DNA of 64,000 nt from an uncultured Bacteroidales bacterium (GTDB lineage: Bacteria; Bacteroidota; Bacteroidia; Bacteroidales; Bacteroidaceae), in the NCBI GenBank assembly GCA_902778625.1, contig CACYYM010000023.1, forward strand, positions 1-64,000, given 5' to 3'. A model generated the notes under the pieces. It saw only the letters and a list, made by a program, of their open reading frames with translations. It did not search any database and was not told the DNA's origin. The translations under genes and the position numbers were made by a program. Below are positions 53,875 through 61,666 of this stretch, one piece after another. Every line of letters begins with the position of its first letter. The first letter of the stretch is position 1.

Positions 53875-54831
53875 ATGAAAGTCATCGATATTCTTCGTTC
53901 CGCAGAAAAGCCTTTCGCCAGTTTCGAGCTCGTTCCTCCCTTGAAAGGAAGCGACGCGAGCCGTCTCTACCAGAGCCTCGACCCGTTGATGGAGTTCCAG
54001 CCTCCCTTTATCAATATCACTTGTCATCGTGATGAAATTGAGTTCGTGCCAAATGGCGACGGTACTTTCACAAGGATGACTTTGGCTAAGCGGCCTGGAA
54101 CGGTTGCCATCGTGGCTGCCATCATGCGTCGCTATCCTGAGTTGGAGATTGTGCCGCACGTCATCTGCGGCGGTTCTTCATGCAGCCGTGTCGAGAGCGA
54201 ACTACTGGACCTTCACTTCCTTGGGCTCAACAACATCATGGCTTTAAGAGGCGACGCTTTGCCAGGACAAAAGCATTTCCTGCCCGAACCCGACGGCTTC
54301 TCGCACAGTTCGGAACTCGTCGAGATGATTAGCAACCTGAATCGTGGACAATACCTCGACCCCACGGTGACCAATGGGCTCTGCACCGACTTCTGCATCG
54401 GCGTGGCAGCTTATCCCGAGAAGCACTTCGAGGCAGCTAACATCGAAACCGACATCGAACATCTCAAACAGAAGGTTGATGCCGGAGCGAACTATATCGT
54501 GACCCAGATGTTCTTCGACAACGAACGTTTCTTCACGTTTGTCGAGCTTTGCCGCAAGGCTGGCATCACCGTTCCCATTATCCCCGGCCTCAAACCCATC
54601 TCGTCGAAGAAGCAGATCGACCTGCTTCCACGTGCCTTCCACATTGACATCCCGCAGGAACTCGTCACGCTGATGGAGAAGACAAAGACTGCCGAAGATG
54701 CTTACAACCTTGGCATCGAATGGGCCATCAAGCAGAGCCGAGAACTCCTCGAGCACGGTTTCCCAGCCATCCACTACTACACAATGGCCAAACCCGACAA
54801 TGTCTGTCAGATCGTTCGGGCTGTCTTCTGA
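53875..54831 (+). CDS. metF: Methylenetetrahydrofolate reductase
   Basis: A 318-residue FAD-dependent TIM-barrel enzyme reducing 5,10-methylene-THF to 5-methyl-THF, the methyl donor of MetH. Family motifs: FASFELVPPLKG (about 14-25, Glu catalytic), FINITCHRDE, PHVICGGSS, NIMALRGDA and GANYIVTQMFFDNERF (about 204-219). It is 1 bp downstream of metH, so both are made together. The 226 bp after it (54832-55057) hold only the damaged start region of the next gene. Confidence 0.95.
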   Translation: MKVIDILRSAEKPFASFELVPPLKGSDASRLYQSLDPLMEFQPPFINITCHRDEIEFVPNGDGTFTRMTLAKRPGTVAIVAAIMRRYPELEIVPHVICGGSSCSRVESELLDLHFLGLNNIMALRGDALPGQKHFLPEPDGFSHSSELVEMISNLNRGQYLDPTVTNGLCTDFCIGVAAYPEKHFEAANIETDIEHLKQKVDAGANYIVTQMFFDNERFFTFVELCRKAGITVPIIPGLKPISSKKQIDLLPRAFHIDIPQELVTLMEKTKTAEDAYNLGIEWAIKQSRELLEHGFPAIHYYTMAKPDNVCQIVRAVF

Positions 54832-55057
54832 GAAAAGATGGCTCGCCGTTTTTCTAAAAAACCTTAATCTCTGATTATAACTGAACGTTTTCCGTTTTCA
54901 GGTGTTTGCAATAATGAGAGCGCCTCAGAAATAGGAAATATAATAATGTATAGTCACAGATACGCTCGTATGCGGAACTTTAGCCTTCTCGCAGAAGGCA
55001 GAAACCATAGAATCTATCGTCTCAAACAGTCATGAGACGGAATGGTATGCTGCCCAA

Positions 55058-56152
55058 ATGGAGGCTTGGCAAAAGGTAATTGATGCGAATCCACAAGACG
55101 AATGGGCTTGGAGGAACTTGTTCAGAGCCACTTATTACCATGATTCTTTTACCGCAGGATGGGGTAATAGTTGGGAAGAGCAAGACAAAACGAAGACGGC
55201 AGACGTGGTCCGTCAGATAGAGGACCATTTTCCGGACAGTTATGTATCAAACCTCTGCAAGTGCCGCTTTGCTTTAAGTAAGGATTCTATCCCAAGCAGG
55301 AGAGGAGATTTCGTTCGCCGAGCTGTAGAACTTATGCCGGAAAATGCTTGTGCGGAGGACATCAACTACTTGGCTTGCCGCATGTGGATTGCCGATCCTG
55401 AAAGCCCACTCGTGAATGAACTGTTCACCAAGTCGTACAGGAACAAGTACTATCCTGCCCGCATCATGCAGTTCAATCGGAACATGCTGCTCAGCATGGA
55501 GCCAAACGCGATATACTTCCCAAACGGAGACCTCGATTCGGCTCCGATGAAGATACTGCAGGAAGCACTTGGCGAACGCAAGGACGTGACCATCATCAAC
55601 GTGTCGTTCCTGCATGCAGACAGTTTTATGAACGCCCTTTACAAGAAGCTTGGCATCAAACCTCTCACGCTAAATGTGCAGGATTACGGTAAGTACGGCG
55701 ATGACTGGGCCAGGCATTACGAGGCGGACATCATTATGTATCTGATAAAGGAAAGCGGGAGGCCGGCCTACTTATCACCCACAAACCCCAAGAGCAGCAT
55801 TCTTGACAAAGACAGCATCTACAACGAGGGACTTGTCTTGAAGTACAGCCCCAAGCCTTACGACAATTTTGCCAAGGCGATGCAGAACGTCAAGGAGGTC
55901 TATAACCTTGAGTATCTGGCAGAACCAGACTTTGTGTACGACTCTTGGGAAACAAGCGGAATGACCGACATGAACCATGTGACGCTCCTTGCCAACCTGA
56001 TTTCGAAGTTCAGGAAAAAGGGCGACAAAGTCGAAGCAGAACGCCTCTATGGCATCCTCAGCAAGTGTCTCGAGAGATGCAGCAACAGTTTCCCGGCTAA
56101 ATCGAAAGAGTATTACGAGATTCTTCTAAAGGAACAACTCGAAGAGAAGTAA
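55058..56152 (+). CDS. TPR-like protein whose export signal appears lost
   Basis: A 364-residue helical, TPR-like protein (WQKVIDANPQDEWAWRNLFRATYY; VRRAVELMPENACAEDINYLACRM) of unknown function. The reading frame is open upstream of the first ATG for about 33 codons, reading GTLAFSQKAETIESIVSNSHE. That looks like the end of a signal peptide with an AQ-like cleavage site, but no start codon precedes it before a TAA, so the signal-encoding 5' end seems to have been lost. The present product may be cytosolic or the gene may be dying. It overlaps the sigma-factor start by 1 bp (TAATG) and could have been linked to that signalling unit. Confidence 0.6.
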   Translation: MEAWQKVIDANPQDEWAWRNLFRATYYHDSFTAGWGNSWEEQDKTKTADVVRQIEDHFPDSYVSNLCKCRFALSKDSIPSRRGDFVRRAVELMPENACAEDINYLACRMWIADPESPLVNELFTKSYRNKYYPARIMQFNRNMLLSMEPNAIYFPNGDLDSAPMKILQEALGERKDVTIINVSFLHADSFMNALYKKLGIKPLTLNVQDYGKYGDDWARHYEADIIMYLIKESGRPAYLSPTNPKSSILDKDSIYNEGLVLKYSPKPYDNFAKAMQNVKEVYNLEYLAEPDFVYDSWETSGMTDMNHVTLLANLISKFRKKGDKVEAERLYGILSKCLERCSNSFPAKSKEYYEILLKEQLEEK

Positions 56153-56727
56153 TGATAATCACCCATTTCTTCAAGCCTCTTGGCTCGCTCACGGACGATG
56201 AGCTGATGCAAAGGGTGAGCTGCAAGGACGATGATAGAGCTTTTAGCGAGCTCTACCATCGTCATGCTCGAAGGCTTATGGGCTTCTTCTTCAGGCAATT
56301 AGACAGGGATGAAGCTTTGGCTTCCGACTTTACGCAGGACGCTTTCATGCGTGTCTGGACGGCTCGCGACAAGTTTACTGGCACGAGTTTCCGCACCTGG
56401 CTCTTCACCATAGCGTTTAATCTCACCAAGAACCACATTCGACATTCGGTACATCAGCAGCATTATGAGCAGTTTCTCGCCCAGCATCAAGCAGTTACGG
56501 AGGACAGCAAAGTGGTGGAGTCGATGGACAACGAAGCCTTCGACCGCGCTTTGAGACAGGAATTGGAATGCATGTCGTCTGACGCCAGACTGCTCTTTTC
56601 CCTTCGATTCGAAGAGGAGCTTTCCGTACCACAAATAGCCGAAGTGATGGCGATACCTGAGGGAACCGTCAAGTCAAGGCTGCATACTTTAACCCAAACA
56701 CTCAAGAAAAAACTCAATCCAGCATGA
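56152..56727 (+). CDS. ECF-type RNA polymerase sigma factor
   Basis: A 191-residue sigma-70 family factor with region 2 (AFSELYHRHARRLMGFFF; DFTQDAFMRVWTARDKF) and region 4 (LLFSLRFEEELSVPQIAEVMAIPEGTVKSRLHTL) but no regions 1 and 3, typical of ECF factors. It overlaps its neighbours by 1 and 4 bp. The next gene is a single-pass membrane protein likely to be its anti-sigma factor. The target genes are unknown; no obvious sister promoter was seen nearby. Confidence 0.88.
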   Translation: MIITHFFKPLGSLTDDELMQRVSCKDDDRAFSELYHRHARRLMGFFFRQLDRDEALASDFTQDAFMRVWTARDKFTGTSFRTWLFTIAFNLTKNHIRHSVHQQHYEQFLAQHQAVTEDSKVVESMDNEAFDRALRQELECMSSDARLLFSLRFEEELSVPQIAEVMAIPEGTVKSRLHTLTQTLKKKLNPA

Positions 56728-57173
56728 AAAACTTTGAAGATAAACTCAGCGAATCGGCTCAACGCCTTGCCTACGAGGACAATAAGAACCTGCGTGTCCC
56801 ACAAAATCCACTCGGCCAAAAGGCTTCCTATTGGGGCTGGGTTGCCACACCAGCCGCAGCGGTTGCGGGTATTGTGCTCGGTATGTCCGTGAACTCGATT
56901 GTGGACGATGGTTCGGACGTCCAGCTTGTTCAGACGACAGACACAGTCGAAGTGGTTCGACCCGTTCACGACACCTTGTATCTCACCCAGGTTGTGGAGA
57001 AGGAAAGGATTGTCGAAAGACCTGTCTATATTCAAAAAAATGCCGATTCCATCGAGAAAATTCAGGTTTCTGAGCAAGCCGAAAGTATGTCCTCGCCTCA
57101 GCAAGATGACTCACTTCCTTGCACATCTATCCAATGTGACGGCATTAACTACGCCCTCTTAACGCTGAAGTAA
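56724..57173 (+). CDS. Single-pass membrane protein, likely anti-sigma factor
   Basis: A 149-residue protein with a short cytosolic N-terminus (MKNFEDKLSESAQRLAYED), one transmembrane helix (about residues 36-58, SYWGWVATPAAAVAGIVLG) and a periplasmic tail rich in V/E/Q. The position (start overlaps the sigma-factor stop by 4 bp) and topology fit an anti-sigma factor, but no known anti-sigma domain is clear, so this is inference. It is the last gene of the unit and is followed at once by the arrays at 57178 and 57397. Confidence 0.6.
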   Translation: MKNFEDKLSESAQRLAYEDNKNLRVPQNPLGQKASYWGWVATPAAAVAGIVLGMSVNSIVDDGSDVQLVQTTDTVEVVRPVHDTLYLTQVVEKERIVERPVYIQKNADSIEKIQVSEQAESMSSPQQDDSLPCTSIQCDGINYALLTLK

Positions 57174-57177
57174 AAAA

Positions 57178-57304
57178 GGGAAAACACGGGGCATTGAAAC
57201 ACACACCGTGGTTAAATCACAAACTTAACGTGCCAAGTTGGACAACTTAACGTGTTAAAAATTTTTTTTAGCGTGTTAAGTTGAGCAACTTAACGTGCCA
57301 AGTT
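57178..57304. terminator. 22-bp array, AACTTAA-CGTG family, four good units plus two degenerate
   Basis: Cores at 57185 (CACG), 57207, 57229, 57251, 57272 and 57294 (all CGTG) are spaced 22, 22, 22, 21 and 22 bp. The last four units have arms AACTTAA or TTTTTAG on the left and CCAAGTT, TTAAAAA, TTAAGTT and CCAAGTT on the right; one junction is 3 nt (TTT). The first two units keep only the phase. It begins 4 bp after the anti-sigma-like gene. Confidence 0.8.
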
Positions 57305-57396
57305 TTCTCTGTTGGGCTGTGAAGCTTGTTAACGAGGCTGAGAAATAACCTTATTATAACATGTGGAATGACCCCACTCGCGCAGGGAGGATGAAA

Positions 57397-57457
57397 AACG
57401 CCGCGTGCGGCGATTTAATTTCCGCGTGCGGGGATGGCAATCTCCGCGTGCGGCGTT
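57397..57457. terminator. GC-family 22-bp array, three units
   Basis: Units start at 57397, 57418 and 57440; all cores CGTG. Left arms AACGCCG, ATTTCCG and ATCTCCG; right arms CGGCGAT, CGGGGAT and CGGCGTT; the first junction is 3 nt (TTA). An A-run precedes and a T-run follows. It is the second array in the same 460-bp gap; 57305-57396 shows nothing else. Confidence 0.9.
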
Positions 57458-57490
57458 TTTTTTCATAGCAAAAGAAAATTCCTGTTTTCC

Positions 57491-57521
57491 TTTGTGATTC
57501 GCTCACTTATTCTTAACTTTG
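57491..57521 (+). promoter_or_regulatory. Upstream copy of a duplicated promoter
   Basis: TTTG (57491-57494), 19 bp, TAACTTTG (57514-57521). The sequence from TTTTCCTTTG to TAACTTTG repeats 88 bp downstream with only two or three differences. Confidence 0.65.
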
Positions 57522-57578
57522 ACATTTGTCGAAGTTACTCTCGTTCGGAAACACAAAACAAAATATTTTTTATTTTCC

Positions 57579-57609
57579 TTTGTGTTTCGCTCACTTATTC
57601 GTAACTTTG
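57579..57609 (+). promoter_or_regulatory. Downstream copy, promoter of the PBP4-type gene
   Basis: TTTG (57579-57582), 19 bp, TAACTTTG (57602-57609), 22 nt before the ATG at 57632. It is the near-identical partner of the promoter at 57491-57521. Confidence 0.75.
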
Positions 57610-57631
57610 CACCCATAAATCGAATGGTCGG

Positions 57632-58963
57632 ATGAAATACACAAAGTACCTTCTTCTGCTTCTCGTCTTGGCGTCGTGTGCTTCGAAGCGCTCGATAAGT
57701 CATCGCAGCCTGCAGGCCGATGTGCGTCCTGTTGCGCCTGTTGAGGTGCAGCAGCCCGTGGTGGTTGTAGAAGAGGAAGAGCCTGTGGTGGAAGAGCCTG
57801 TGGTGAGTGCACGGCCACTCATCTCGCAGGTGCATCGCTTCGAAGAGGGTACTTGGCAAGCAGCAAAGCAGCAAGCGCTCGACCAGCTCGTTCAGTCGCC
57901 CATCTTCGAGACGACTCAGCTCGGACTTTATGTGTACGACCTGACCGACGGACAGCCTCTGTATGCCGTCAACGCTGCCCAGAGAATGCGACCTGCTTCG
58001 TGCCAAAAGGTCGTGACGGCTATTACAGCACTCAACTTCCTCAGGAGCGACTACAAACTCACAACAGATTTCCGCATCACAGGCACTGTCTCTGGAGGCG
58101 TCCTGAACGGCGACCTCATTGTGGTTGGCGGTATGGATCCGCTCGTAACACAAACCGAACTGCTTCAGGCTGCTGCCTCCATCAAGGAACAAAACGGCAT
58201 TCAGAGCATCACGGGCAACATCATCTACGACCTCTCGATGCGCGAAGACACTCCTTACGGCTGGGGTTGGTGCTGGGACGACGACTACGGACCGCTCTCC
58301 GCACTGCTGGTCGATGGCAAAGACAGCTTTGACCAGAACTGGCTTCAGGCACTCGAAAAAACTGGCATAAAAGTGAATTATAGCAGCAACAGCCAAGCTA
58401 AAAAGGGCAAGCAGCAGACGAAATCAGTCTATTCAATACGCCATGACCTCGATGACCTACTGGAGCCAATGATGAAACAGAGCGACAACATCTATGCCGA
58501 ATGCCTTTTCTATCAGACCGCATCCACAACCGGAAAGAAAGGCGCGGGCAGGAAAGAAGCCGCTCAAAGAACGGATGAATTGCTGAAGAAGATAGGCGTG
58601 GACCCAACTCCATACAAGGTTGCAGACGGTAGCGGCCTTTCGCTCTACAACTATGCTTCAGCCGAAATGCTCGTTGCACTGCTCTGCTATGCCTGGCGAA
58701 CTGAATCTATCCGCGAACATCTCCTGCCTTCTCTTCCCATTGCAGGCTACGACGGCACGCTTCAAAAACGCATGCAAGGCACTGAGGCTGAGGGAAATGT
58801 ACGTGCCAAGACAGGCACAGTGACAGGTATCACCTCGCTTGCAGGCTACTTGACGACAGCCAGCGGACACGTTCTTGCCTTCGCCATCATCAATCAAGGC
58901 GTGGAATCTGCTTCGATGGGGCGTGCTTTCCAGGATAAGGTATGCATTGAACTTTGCAAATAA
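57632..58963 (+). CDS. dacB: D-alanyl-D-alanine carboxypeptidase/endopeptidase, PBP4 (S13) family lipoprotein
   Basis: A 443-residue penicillin-binding enzyme with a lipobox (LLVLASC16), so membrane anchored. A Val/Glu/Pro linker (about residues 31-58) precedes the S13 domain. Active-site motifs are SxxK (S123-C-Q-K126), SDN (in KQSDNIYAE) and KTG (in VRAKTGTVTG). It trims D-Ala from, or cuts cross-links in, peptidoglycan. Two near-identical promoters lie in tandem upstream. A coiled-coil protein gene starts 29 bp downstream. Confidence 0.92.
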   Translation: MKYTKYLLLLLVLASCASKRSISHRSLQADVRPVAPVEVQQPVVVVEEEEPVVEEPVVSARPLISQVHRFEEGTWQAAKQQALDQLVQSPIFETTQLGLYVYDLTDGQPLYAVNAAQRMRPASCQKVVTAITALNFLRSDYKLTTDFRITGTVSGGVLNGDLIVVGGMDPLVTQTELLQAAASIKEQNGIQSITGNIIYDLSMREDTPYGWGWCWDDDYGPLSALLVDGKDSFDQNWLQALEKTGIKVNYSSNSQAKKGKQQTKSVYSIRHDLDDLLEPMMKQSDNIYAECLFYQTASTTGKKGAGRKEAAQRTDELLKKIGVDPTPYKVADGSGLSLYNYASAEMLVALLCYAWRTESIREHLLPSLPIAGYDGTLQKRMQGTEAEGNVRAKTGTVTGITSLAGYLTTASGHVLAFAIINQGVESASMGRAFQDKVCIELCK

Positions 58964-58992
58964 AAAACATAATAAACCTAAATTAAACAATT

Positions 58993-59571
58993 ATGAAAAA
59001 GATTTTAGCTATGATGGCACTTGCCATCTCACTGCCCACAATGGCACAAAGCATGTACGACGGTAAGACTTGCGAACAGTGGAAGAACGAGTTCGAGGTT
59101 GAGGTTGCAACCCTCAAAGGCGAGCTTAACACCCTGAAACAAAAGGCAAAACTGGAAGCAGGAACAGTCACAAAAGCCGACATCAGCGCAAAAAGTGCTG
59201 AACTTAAAAAGGCTCAGGCAAACCTCAAGGTAGCTAAGAAGGCTGCAGACCTTGAGAAAAAAGGTGAATCTTCCCTTGAAAAAGCTCAGAACAAGACTGT
59301 TAAGTTGCAAGACAAGCACGCAAAAGCTGGTGACAAACTCTCTAAGCTTCAGTCGAAAGCGACTAAGGCAGAGGCTGCTGTGGCTAAGGCCGAGCAAAAT
59401 CTTCAAAAGGCTCAGCAAAAACTTGAAAACATTCGCTCTGAAATAGAAAGCACCCAAAACAACATGGAGAACTTGAAGGATGAACACGAGCAGGCTAAGG
59501 ACGACATCACCAAAGCTAAGGATGCAAGAGAACAAGCCAAGAAGTTCCTCATTAATGGCATAAGGAAGTAA
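58993..59571 (+). CDS. Secreted coiled-coil protein, function unknown
   Basis: A 192-residue protein: signal peptide MKKILAMMALAISLPTMAQ, then an almost continuous coiled coil (about 30-185) of Lys, Ala, Glu and Gln with no recognisable domain. Such proteins often act as periplasmic spacers. It follows dacB closely on the same strand and ends 4 bp before the array at 59575-59658. It has many AAG and AAA lysine codons, unlike its neighbours. Confidence 0.7.
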   Translation: MKKILAMMALAISLPTMAQSMYDGKTCEQWKNEFEVEVATLKGELNTLKQKAKLEAGTVTKADISAKSAELKKAQANLKVAKKAADLEKKGESSLEKAQNKTVKLQDKHAKAGDKLSKLQSKATKAEAAVAKAEQNLQKAQQKLENIRSEIESTQNNMENLKDEHEQAKDDITKAKDAREQAKKFLINGIRK

Positions 59572-59574
59572 GAA

Positions 59575-59658
59575 AACTTAGCGTGTTAAGTTGATTAACT
59601 TGGCACGTTAAGTTTACAATTTAAGCGTGCTTAGTTTGCAAATTAGGCACGCTTAGTT
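59575..59658. terminator. 22-bp array, AACTTAG family, four units, between convergent genes
   Basis: Units start at 59575, 59597, 59619 and 59641. Cores are CGTG, CACG, CGTG and CACG. Left arms AACTTAG, AACTTGG, ATTTAAG and AATTAGG; right arms TTAAGTT, TTAAGTT, CTTAGTT and CTTAGTT; spacers GATT, TACA and TGCA. The first left and last right arms are near-complementary. It lies between the coiled-coil gene and the minus-strand methyltransferase. Confidence 0.9.
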
Positions 59659-59679
59659 TTTCAACTTACAACAAGATGA

Positions 59680-60216
59680 TTACTTCTTCGACAAGTGCCA
59701 AAGCACAATTCCGGCTGTAACGCTGACATTCAAACTGTGCTTTGTGCCATATTGAGGTATTTCGAGGCAGCCATCACACATGTCCACAACCTGTTGCTGA
59801 ACACCTTTAACCTCATTCCCTAACACAACGGCATACTTCTCTTCAGGCTGCCGAACAAAGTCCTGAAGCATGGTGCTGCCCTCACATTGCTCAACCGCAA
59901 GAACCTTATAACCTTGCTGCTTCAACCAACTTACCGCATCCTCTGTATGTTCAAAGTACTTCCAACTTACACTCTCTTCAGCTCCAAGTGCCGTTTTATG
60001 TATTTCAGGATGAGGAGGCTGTGCAGTTATGCCACACAAACAAACACCTTCAATGCGGAAAGCATCACTGCTACGGAACACACTGCCCACATTATAAAGA
60101 CTCCTTACATGGTCCAACACAACCACAATAGGCTGCTTGTCCGATGCTTTGTACTCAGCCAAACTGAGTCTTCCCATCTCCGTAACTTTCAGCTTTCTCA
60201 TGCTTCGATTGTTCAT
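59680..60216 (-). CDS. TrmH-family RNA methyltransferase (SPOUT)
   Basis: A 178-residue SpoU-type methyltransferase. Motif 1 (VVVLDHVRSLYNVGSVFRSSDAF, about 31-53), motif 2 (YAVVLGNEVKGVQQQVVDM) and motif 3 (IPQYGTKHSLNVSVTAGIVLW) form the SAM-binding trefoil knot. It 2'-O-methylates a ribose in tRNA or rRNA; the target cannot be told. The start at 60216 is supported by a TAACTTTG element at 60227-60234. It diverges from nadA across the DnaA-box region. Confidence 0.88.
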   Translation of the reverse strand: MNNRSMRKLKVTEMGRLSLAEYKASDKQPIVVVLDHVRSLYNVGSVFRSSDAFRIEGVCLCGITAQPPHPEIHKTALGAEESVSWKYFEHTEDAVSWLKQQGYKVLAVEQCEGSTMLQDFVRQPEEKYAVVLGNEVKGVQQQVVDMCDGCLEIPQYGTKHSLNVSVTAGIVLWHLSKK

Positions 60217-60235
60217 TTAGCGTTGACAAAGTTAA

Positions 60236-60635
60236 CATTTTCTGTGGATAACTTTGTTAATAACCGAACACTTATTCACACTAAATGCTGCTTTTAGATG
60301 CTACCCTACCCTTTATTCACACCAACCAAAAGTTATAAAACTTCTTTCAACTAAAAAAAAGAGACTTATCAAGGCAGGATGTCAGGGAAAATTATTAACT
60401 TTGTCGGTTGTAAGCAGATGTTGATAACTCTGTAATCAAAAATAAAGAAAAAGCTAATATATAAAGGAAAGAGAGAAAATATAAAATGGTGGATAATTAA
60501 TGATGAAATGTTGAAGTAGTGTGAACAACGTTTTTCTCGATGAAATGGGGCAAAATGTTATGAACTTTTCAACCATACATCATCATCATATAGTATTTTA
60601 TTATAAAAAATAAAAAGATAAATAATAATATAAAG
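60236..60635. other. AT-rich DnaA-box cluster, candidate chromosomal origin
   Basis: This 400-bp non-coding, AT-rich gap holds perfect TTATNCACA DnaA boxes at 60243-60251 (minus), 60272-60280 and 60313-60321 (both plus). Near matches occur at 60419-60427 (TTATCAACA, minus), 60488-60496 and 60520-60528. A run of A/T near 60590-60636 could be the unwinding element. The flanking genes diverge, as expected at an origin. No dnaA gene is nearby, and the call rests on the boxes alone. Nothing else is seen in the gap. Confidence 0.5.
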
Positions 60636-61625
60636 ATGGTTGATAACAAGTGGAAAGCAGCAGGTTTTGTGAATGAACCTGTGCCAGAAGGTGTCGATAT
60701 GAAAGCTGAAATACGCCGTATGTGCAAGGAAAAGAATGCAGTTATCATAGCGCATTATTATACGCAGGGTGAGATACAGGACATAGCAGACTTTGTAGGC
60801 GACAGTCTTGCCCTTGCTCAACAGGCTGCTAAGACTGATGCAGACATCATAGTAATGTGTGGCGTCCATTTCATGGGCGAGACGAACAAGATACTTTGTC
60901 CAGACAAGAAGGTGCTTGTGCCTGACCTCAATGCCACTTGTAGCCTTGCAGAAAGCTGTCCACCAAAAGAGTTTGGAGAGTTTGTGAAGAGTCATCCAGA
61001 CCATACTGTCATTAGTTATGTGAACACGACTGCTGCCATAAAGGCACTTACCGACGTAGTTGTGACGAGTGGTAACGCATTGAAGATTGTCAACTCATTA
61101 CCTAAAGATGAGAAAATAATCTTTGGTCCTGACCGTAATCTAGGCAATTACATCAACTCGATTACTGGTAGGGAGATGCTTTTATGGAATGGTGCTTGTC
61201 ATGTTCACGAGAAGTTCAGCCTGGAACGCATCTTAGAGTTGAAGGCCAAGCATCCTCAAGCAAAGATACTTGTGCATCCAGAATGCAAAGGACCTATCGT
61301 TAAGGTAGCCGATAAGGTTGGCAGTACGGCAGCTCTTCTCAAGTTCAGTCAGGAAGATGAAGCTAAAGAGTTCATCGTTGCAACAGAAAGCGGCATTCTT
61401 CATAAAATGCAGCAAGCATGTCCTAACAAGGTCTTCTTGCCTGCTCCACCTGATGACAGCACCTGTGCTTGCAATGAGTGTAACTACATGAAGCTTATCA
61501 CGATGGAGAAGCTCTACAACTGTCTCAAGTATGAATGGCCGGAGATTAAAGTCAACAAGAAGGTTGCAGAAAAAGCTGTAAAGAGCATAAATAGAATGCT
61601 TGACTTGTCGGCTTCTATAAAATAG
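60636..61625 (+). CDS. nadA: Quinolinate synthase
   Basis: A 329-residue [4Fe-4S] enzyme that condenses iminoaspartate with dihydroxyacetone phosphate to quinolinate, following NadB. Candidate cluster cysteines are in CGVHFMGETNKIL, ATCSLAESC, GACHVHEKF, HPECKGPI and CACNECNYMKLI near the end. AVIIAHYYTQGEIQDIADFVGDS is typical. The ATG at 60636 follows the AT-rich end of the candidate origin; no promoter is clear. Its coding sequence is less GC-rich than the rest of the window. Confidence 0.93.
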   Translation: MVDNKWKAAGFVNEPVPEGVDMKAEIRRMCKEKNAVIIAHYYTQGEIQDIADFVGDSLALAQQAAKTDADIIVMCGVHFMGETNKILCPDKKVLVPDLNATCSLAESCPPKEFGEFVKSHPDHTVISYVNTTAAIKALTDVVVTSGNALKIVNSLPKDEKIIFGPDRNLGNYINSITGREMLLWNGACHVHEKFSLERILELKAKHPQAKILVHPECKGPIVKVADKVGSTAALLKFSQEDEAKEFIVATESGILHKMQQACPNKVFLPAPPDDSTCACNECNYMKLITMEKLYNCLKYEWPEIKVNKKVAEKAVKSINRMLDLSASIK

Positions 61626-61666
61626 CATTTTGAAATTTGGAGTTATAAATTTTGAATTGTAATTAG

